In this document: piece by piece, positions 5,653 through 10,109 of the stretch
Layout of the letters: each line of letters starts with the position of its first letter
Numbering within the stretch: the stretch's first letter is position 1
Origin: CAYLJO01 sp964383905
GTDB lineage: Bacteria; Acidobacteriota; Blastocatellia; Pyrinomonadales; Pyrinomonadaceae
DNA length: 10,109 nt
Assembly: GCA_964383905.1 (NCBI GenBank)
Contig: CAYLJO010000225.1
Span: 1-10,109 of the forward strand
Direction: 5' to 3'
The notes under the pieces: generated by a model
What the model saw: the letters and a program-made list of their open reading frames with translations, nothing else
Databases searched by the model: none
What the model was told of the DNA's origin: nothing
Translations under genes and position numbers: made by a program

Positions 5653-7919
5653 GCGCGAATCAGAACGGCAGCCGATCAAGAACTCAGGGCAACGGGGTAG
5701 TGGGCCGGCCGCTCGACCGCGTGGACGGGCGGCTGAAGGTGACGGGCGGCGCGCGTTTCGCAGCCGAGTGGCCGCTCAATAACATGGCCCATGCTGTGCT
5801 CCTCAGCAGCACCATCGCCAACGGGCGCATCAAGACCTTCGACACGAGAGAGGCCGAGAGAGCCCCGGGCGTGCTGCACATTATGACGCACGAAAACGCG
5901 CCGAAGCTCAAACCCGTCATGACGAATCCGGCCGAAGGAGATGCCGCAGGCCGTCGCGTGCCTCTGCAAAGCCCCGTCGTCTATTACGCCGGCCAGTACA
6001 TCGCGGTCGTCGTCGCTAACACACTGGAGCAAGCGAAGCACGCCGCCGATCTCATTCGCGTCACTTACGAAGAGCAGCCGCCCGCCGCCGACATGGGCAA
6101 GGAGCGTGGCAAGGCTTTCGTGCCGAGGCAGAAGGTCGCGGGTAAGCCCGCCGACACGCTGCGCGGCGACGCCCTGGCCGGACTCGGCGCCGCGGACGTC
6201 CGCGTCGAGGAGGTTTACCGCACGCCGACGGAGCACCACAACCCGATGGAGCCGCACGCGACGATCGCCGCGTGGGACGGAGACAAGGTGACGGTCTACG
6301 ACGCGACGCAGTACACCTACGGCGTGCGCCACGCCGTCGCCACGACTTTCGGCGTCCCCGAAGAGAACGTGCGCTGCGTCTGCAAATTCACGGGCGGCGC
6401 GTTCGGCTGCAAGGGCACCGTCTGGTCGCATGTCCTACTCGCCGCCGCCGCCGCGCGCCAGATGCGGCGACCCGTCAAGCTCGTCACCACGCGCCAGCAG
6501 ATGTTCTCGAACATGGGCCACCGCGCCGAGACCGAGCAGCGCGTCACGCTCGGCGCGAAGCGCGACGGGCGGTTGACGGTCATCGTCCACGAAGGCGCCA
6601 CTCACACCTCGACTTTTGACGAGTACGTCGAGCCGTTCACCAAGCCGACGCACATGATGTACGCCTGCGAGAATTTCAGAGCGTCGCAGAGGCTCATCCC
6701 GCTCAACGTGGGCACCCCGACCTACATGCGTGCTCCGGGCGAGTCCTCCGGCATGTTCGCGCTCGAATCCGCGCTCGACGAGTTGGCCTACAAACTCAAT
6801 ATGGATCCCATCGAGCTGCGTGTTATCAATCATGCGGATACCGACCCTGATACAAAGCTGCCGTGGTCAACCAAGCTGCTGAAAGAGAGTTACAAGATCG
6901 GCGCCGAAAGGTTCGGCTGGTCGCGGCGCAACCCGCCGCCCGGTTCGATGCGTGACGGGCGCCACCTCGTCGGTATGGGGATGGCGACGGCCGTCTATCC
7001 GGTCAATCATTTCCCGTCTTCGGCCCGCGTCCGCATTCGGCAGGACGGGATCGCCATCGCCGAGAGCAGCACGCACGATCTCGGCACGGGCACATACACC
7101 GTGCTCACGCAGATCGTCTGTGAGACGTTGGGGCTGCCGCCCGAGCGCGTCGAGGTCCAGATAGGAGATACTAACCTGCCGAAGGCGATGGTTTCGGGCG
7201 GCTCGTCAACCGTGATGTCGGTCGGCAGTTCCATTCAAGGCGCGGCGCGTGCTGCGCTGGCGAAACTGATCGAAGTCGCGCGCGCAGACAGCCGCTCGCC
7301 GCTCTACGGCGTAAGCGCTGACCAGGCGGTCGCGCGTGACGGCAGACTCGCGCTCAAAGGCGACTCTGCGAAAGGTGAGACTTACAAAGACATCCTCACG
7401 CGCGCCGGCGTGAAGGAGGTCGAAGGGAGTTACGACACCCAGTTCAACGACAAGGAGAAGAAGTTCTCGTCGCACGCATTCGGCGCGCACTTCGCGGAGG
7501 TGCGCGTTGATCCGGACTTCGGCGAGGTGCGCCTCGCACGCTTCACCGGAGTCTTCGACGTCGGGCGCGTAATGAACATGAAGACGGGTCGCTCGCAGAT
7601 GCAGGGCGGCATCATCATGGGGATCGGCATGGCGCTCATGGAAGAGACGGTGCTGGATGAGAATCGGGGCATCATCGTCAACCGAGACCTCGCGGAGTAT
7701 CACGTGCCCGTCAACGCCGACGTCCCGCCGATTGATGTCGTGCTGCTCGAAAATTTCGACGAGCACGCCAGCCCCATCGGGGCTAAAGGCGCGGGCGAGA
7801 TCGGCATCGTCGGCGCGGCCGCCGCCGTCGCCAACGCCGTCTACCACGCGACGGGCGTGCGCGTGCGCGACCTGCCGATCACGCCCGACAAGCTAATCGG
7901 AAAGGGGGCGCTTTCGTGA
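5649..7919 (+). CDS. paoC: Xanthine dehydrogenase family molybdopterin-binding subunit, copy B (PaoC/YagR-like)
   Basis: Catalytic Mo-pterin subunit, 756 residues, in the position PaoC holds in E. coli paoABCD, directly after the FAD gene. Landmarks are VDGRLKVTGGARF at 25-37, HHNPMEPHAT at 196-205, the cofactor loop TGGAFGCK at 248-255 and YMRAPGE at 359-365. GAKGAGE at 711-717 carries the presumed catalytic Glu717. The start is GTG inside GTGA, overlapping the FAD stop, with GGGAGG 6 bases upstream. The end overlaps the GTG of the XdhC gene in the same way. HNPMEPHAT and MRAPGE are closer to the usual PaoC pattern than the matching segments of copy A (HVAMEPHAT, LRGPGE). Copy B is therefore the better candidate for the ancestral partner of the small subunits. 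Likely reaction: oxidation of aldehydes to acids in the periplasm, after export with the Fe-S subunit. The actual substrate is not visible. Confidence 0.94.
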   Translation: MSANQNGSRSRTQGNGVVGRPLDRVDGRLKVTGGARFAAEWPLNNMAHAVLLSSTIANGRIKTFDTREAERAPGVLHIMTHENAPKLKPVMTNPAEGDAAGRRVPLQSPVVYYAGQYIAVVVANTLEQAKHAADLIRVTYEEQPPAADMGKERGKAFVPRQKVAGKPADTLRGDALAGLGAADVRVEEVYRTPTEHHNPMEPHATIAAWDGDKVTVYDATQYTYGVRHAVATTFGVPEENVRCVCKFTGGAFGCKGTVWSHVLLAAAAARQMRRPVKLVTTRQQMFSNMGHRAETEQRVTLGAKRDGRLTVIVHEGATHTSTFDEYVEPFTKPTHMMYACENFRASQRLIPLNVGTPTYMRAPGESSGMFALESALDELAYKLNMDPIELRVINHADTDPDTKLPWSTKLLKESYKIGAERFGWSRRNPPPGSMRDGRHLVGMGMATAVYPVNHFPSSARVRIRQDGIAIAESSTHDLGTGTYTVLTQIVCETLGLPPERVEVQIGDTNLPKAMVSGGSSTVMSVGSSIQGAARAALAKLIEVARADSRSPLYGVSADQAVARDGRLALKGDSAKGETYKDILTRAGVKEVEGSYDTQFNDKEKKFSSHAFGAHFAEVRVDPDFGEVRLARFTGVFDVGRVMNMKTGRSQMQGGIIMGIGMALMEETVLDENRGIIVNRDLAEYHVPVNADVPPIDVVLLENFDEHASPIGAKGAGEIGIVGAAAAVANAVYHATGVRVRDLPITPDKLIGKGALS
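7815..7882 (+). repeat. Near-identical 68-base segment shared by the two large subunits (unit 2)
   Basis: Partner of the segment at 3672-3739, in direct orientation and 64 of 68 bases identical by hand alignment. The two units are about 4.1 kb apart. Recombination between them would remove the Fe-S gene, the FAD gene and most of copy B. Confidence 0.7.
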
Positions 7920-9163
7920 ACGAACTGCAAGCAATCGTTGACGCCTACGCGGAAGCGTGCGCGCGGGGCGAGCGCGCGGCGTTGGCGACGGTTGTTAACG
8001 TCATCGGGTCTGCTTACCGTCGTCCCGGCGCGAGAATGTTGATTACAGAAAGCGGTCGGACCGCCGGGTCGATTAGCGGCGGGTGTCTCGAGCGCGACGC
8101 GGTGGAGCGCGCCGCGCAAGTCATGGCGTCAGGCACGGCGCGCGTCGTCGGGTATGACACGCGCGGCGACGAGGACGTCGTGTGGGGGCTCGGGCTAGGC
8201 TGCAACGGCGTGGTCGAGGTGCTGCTCGAAAGCCTTCACGAAGGAAGCTGCGGCGCGCTCGCTCTGCAATTCATCGGGGACTGTTTACGCGCCCGTAAGA
8301 GCGGCGTGCTCGCCACGGTGATCCGCGCGCCGCAGACTGCGAATGATGCGAGCTTAGAACACCGCATCGAAAAGCCCGGCGAACGATTGATGTTGGATGA
8401 GCATGAATTGAGCTTATCCGATCAATCCGGCTCAAGCGGTAAACTTGTCGCGTGCGTACGCGAAGGCGCCCGCGAGGCGCTCATGAATCGACGTCCCGTA
8501 ATGCGCACTTATGAAGTGAGTAGAGGTGGGACGGAAATCTTCTTTGATGTTATCCGCCGCCCCCGCTCTCTCATCATCTTCGGCGCGGAGCATGACGCCG
8601 TACCGGTCGTGCGACTGGCGCGAGCACTCGGCTGGCACGTCACCATAGTTGATACGCGGGCGCGGGGCGCAACAAGAGACCGCTTCCCGGAGGCGGACGC
8701 GGTCGTGCCCTGCCGCGCTGAAGATGTGGCCTCGCGCATCACGCTCACGCAAGACACGGCGGCGGTCGTGATGACGCACAATTACCTTGACGACGTTGAA
8801 TTGCTGCGCGCCCTGCTGCCGTCGCCCGTGAGCTACCTGGGCATCCTCGGCCCCAGGCAGCGCACAGAGAAATTACTCAAAGGCGTTGGCACGGAAGACT
8901 TCGGCCTCGCCGGTTCACACCCGGCACGCCTTCACAGCCCCGTCGGCATAGACATCGGCGCGGAGACGCCGGAAGAGATTGCGCTGGCGGTGATCGCTGA
9001 GATCAAGGCCGTGTGGTCCGGGCGCCAAGCCGGTTTCCTGCGTGATGGCAACGCGCCGATTCATGACGACTGCGCCGTAAATCTTGCGCCCATAGAATTC
9101 AGGATCAAGCGGCAAACTGCCGTACGCGAAACCGCGTCCAACATCGTCTGCGGTTCGTCATGA
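7916..9163 (+). CDS. XdhC/CoxI-family molybdenum cofactor insertion protein (PaoD-like)
   Basis: Maturation factor, 415 residues, cytoplasmic. XdhC-family proteins (PaoD in E. coli) bind the Mo cofactor, help its sulfuration and deliver it to the large subunit. The N-terminal XdhC/CoxI domain shows GSAYRRPGARML at 31-42, ISGGCLE at 53-59 with a conserved Cys, and GLGLGCNG at 91-98. A variable linker of about 140-200 follows. The C-terminal Rossmann domain begins at LIIFGAEHDAVPV (219-231) and ends with PVGIDIGAETPEEIALAVIAEI near 342-363. Family members usually have GAG at the nucleotide loop; here it reads GAE. The protein is longer than PaoD (about 318), with roughly 40 residues after the Rossmann domain that I do not recognise. 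The GTG start overlaps the copy B stop (GTGA) behind a G-rich ribosome-binding stretch, and the stop overlaps the next ATG. It may have to serve both large subunits. Confidence 0.92.
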   Translation: MNELQAIVDAYAEACARGERAALATVVNVIGSAYRRPGARMLITESGRTAGSISGGCLERDAVERAAQVMASGTARVVGYDTRGDEDVVWGLGLGCNGVVEVLLESLHEGSCGALALQFIGDCLRARKSGVLATVIRAPQTANDASLEHRIEKPGERLMLDEHELSLSDQSGSSGKLVACVREGAREALMNRRPVMRTYEVSRGGTEIFFDVIRRPRSLIIFGAEHDAVPVVRLARALGWHVTIVDTRARGATRDRFPEADAVVPCRAEDVASRITLTQDTAAVVMTHNYLDDVELLRALLPSPVSYLGILGPRQRTEKLLKGVGTEDFGLAGSHPARLHSPVGIDIGAETPEEIALAVIAEIKAVWSGRQAGFLRDGNAPIHDDCAVNLAPIEFRIKRQTAVRETASNIVCGSS

Positions 9164-9780
9164 GCGAGTTGCCGATCGCCATTATCGTGCTGGCGGCGGG
9201 CGCGAGCGAGCGCATGGGGGGGCCGAAGCAACTACTGCGCTACGAAGGCGAGACGCTGCTCGGCCGCGCCGTCCGGGCGGCGCTCGACTCGCGGTGTCGT
9301 CCAATCGTCGTCGTGCTCGGCGCGCGAGCCGAAGCGCTGCGAGGTGAGATCGGCGGCGCGAGAGCGCAAGTCGTCGTTAATCAGGAGTGGGCGGAAGGCA
9401 TGGGCTCTTCGATTCGCTGCGGCTTGGCTGCGCTCGGAGCGGCAACGCCAGCGCCGGTGGACGCGGCAGTTGTAATGCTCTGTGATCAGCCGTTCGTCAC
9501 GGGCGAGGTCATCAACCGGCTGCTTGAGACTTACCACACGAAGCGTTCACTACTGGTTGCTTCTGAATACGAGGCGAATGGTGAAAGAACGCGAGGCGTT
9601 CCGGCGCTCTTTAACCGCGCGCTATTTTCTGAGCTGATGAATTTGCGTGACGCTGAAGGAGCAAAGCGCGTCATCGGGCGACACTCATCTGAAGCAGCTA
9701 TGATCGCCGTGCCTGAAGCCGCGTTCGACGTTGACACGCCGGAAGATTATCGGGTCTTAAAACGCTTCGGGGCGAATTGA
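9160..9780 (+). CDS. mocA: MocA-like molybdenum cofactor cytidylyltransferase
   Basis: NTP-transferase of the MobA/MocA group, 206 residues, cytoplasmic. Expected reaction: CTP plus Mo-molybdopterin to molybdopterin cytosine dinucleotide, the cofactor of PaoABC-type enzymes. The nucleotide loop LAAGASERMGGPKQLL is at 11-26. The AAG form, rather than the GG of MobA, favours cytidylyl over guanylyl transfer. Next come VVNQEW at 72-77, GMGSSIRCGL at 80-89, the metal-binding MLCDQPF at 106-112, RGVPALF at 145-151 and the C-terminal FDVDTPEDY at 189-197. The start lies in an ATGA overlap with the XdhC stop, so the two maturation genes are coupled. A distant alternative is a nucleotidyltransferase for another sugar or cofactor, but the neighbourhood makes MocA the strong choice. 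It appears to be the last intact gene of the cluster. Confidence 0.9.
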   Translation: MSELPIAIIVLAAGASERMGGPKQLLRYEGETLLGRAVRAALDSRCRPIVVVLGARAEALRGEIGGARAQVVVNQEWAEGMGSSIRCGLAALGAATPAPVDAAVVMLCDQPFVTGEVINRLLETYHTKRSLLVASEYEANGERTRGVPALFNRALFSELMNLRDAEGAKRVIGRHSSEAAMIAVPEAAFDVDTPEDYRVLKRFGAN

Positions 9781-9810
9781 TAAGAAAGGTGCTCTCGGCG
9801 CAGCCAGCGG

Positions 9811-10109
9811 ATGAACTATTGTCAGCCAACAACTCTTCGTAGGGAATCCAGTTTGGGGCTATGGGCGCAAGATACGGCTGATGTTTTGATGTCGGAGCAG
9901 GCGCGGCGGGATTGGCTGCGGCGCGTGGGTTGAGCGCGGCCGGGCTCAAGGTCATCCTGCTTGAGGCGCGCGATCGAATCGATTGGAGAATCGATACGCA
10001 TCTTGATGACGATCCCGCATGGCCCGTCGAGTCGTGCGCGGAAATTATTCACGGCGGCTCATGCTTGGCCCGGGGCCGCCGTGACACGCAGACATTACAA
10101 CGCTCTCAG
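9811..10109 (+). pseudogene. Flavin amine oxidase-like gene, frameshifted and cut by the window edge
   Basis: From an ATG at 9811 the frame reads MNYCQPTTLRRESS and reaches ADVL at 9877-9888. It then loses homology and hits TGA. One base added at about 9889-9891 restores an amine oxidase/monoamine oxidase N-terminus: IVGAGAAGLAAARGLSAAGL, then KVILLEARDRI. This is the dinucleotide-binding fold with its acidic residue at the end of strand 2. Later positions are also off-pattern: RIDWRI where the family has RIGGRI, and ESCAEIIHG where ELGAEFIHG is usual. After about 10050 another frame (AAHAWPGAAVTRR) looks at least as plausible. The gene lies 30 bases after the MocA stop without a strong Shine-Dalgarno. 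It may be a decayed gene or a poor-quality end of sequence; I cannot separate these. An intact homologue would oxidise amines to aldehydes using FAD. Confidence 0.7.

Noticed and set aside
5676..6431. Long open frame on the minus strand (251 codons) inside large subunit copy B
   Set aside because: It lies wholly antisense to a gene with clear family motifs. Its arginine, valine and aspartate-rich content is typical of a mirror frame in GC-rich DNA, and no domain is recognisable.
7206..7847. Minus-strand open frame of 213 codons antisense to the end of copy B
   Set aside because: A similar mirror frame appears opposite the end of copy A (3204-3704). That is expected from shared sense-strand codons rather than from a real antisense gene.
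1..10109. CRISPR arrays, tRNA or rRNA genes, insertion sequences or a defence system
   Set aside because: No regularly spaced repeats, cloverleaf-like segments, transposase motifs or terminal inverted repeats were seen anywhere in the window.

Overview
The window is a GC-rich bacterial segment, about 60% G+C by eye, with tightly packed genes, 4-base start/stop overlaps and several GTG starts. The gene content and protein style (a PaoABC-type molybdo-flavoprotein with a Tat-exported Fe-S subunit, XdhC and MocA) would fit a soil bacterium such as an Acidobacteriota member. That placement is a weak inference, because no marker gene is present.

Layout. Positions 1-119 hold no gene but contain a strong hairpin just downstream of a leftward ROK-family sugar kinase or regulator (120-1115). 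A non-coding region of about 400 bases (1116-1520) separates this gene from a long rightward cluster. The cluster runs: large molybdopterin subunit copy A (1521-3758), an 89-base gap with a short perfect dyad, Tat-signal [2Fe-2S] subunit (3848-4579), FAD subunit with an extra cysteine-rich insert (4657-5652), large molybdopterin subunit copy B (5649-7919), XdhC-family maturation factor (7916-9163) and MocA-like cytidylyltransferase (9160-9780). A flavin amine-oxidase-like gene follows (9811 to the window edge) but is broken by at least one apparent frameshift.

How the genes work together. The [2Fe-2S], FAD and molybdopterin subunits plus the XdhC factor match the order and features of E. coli paoABCD (yagTSRQ), a periplasmic aldehyde oxidoreductase. 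The Fe-S subunit carries the only Tat signal and would take the folded complex out of the cytoplasm. The MocA-like protein would make molybdopterin cytosine dinucleotide, and the XdhC protein would receive, sulfurate and insert it. The unusual part is a second, diverged large subunit (copy A) placed first. The cluster has one set of electron-transfer subunits and one maturation set for two catalytic subunits, so two enzymes may be assembled on a shared base. The damaged amine oxidase downstream would be a logical aldehyde producer, but it may be non-functional or mis-sequenced here. The ROK gene is divergent and probably unrelated.
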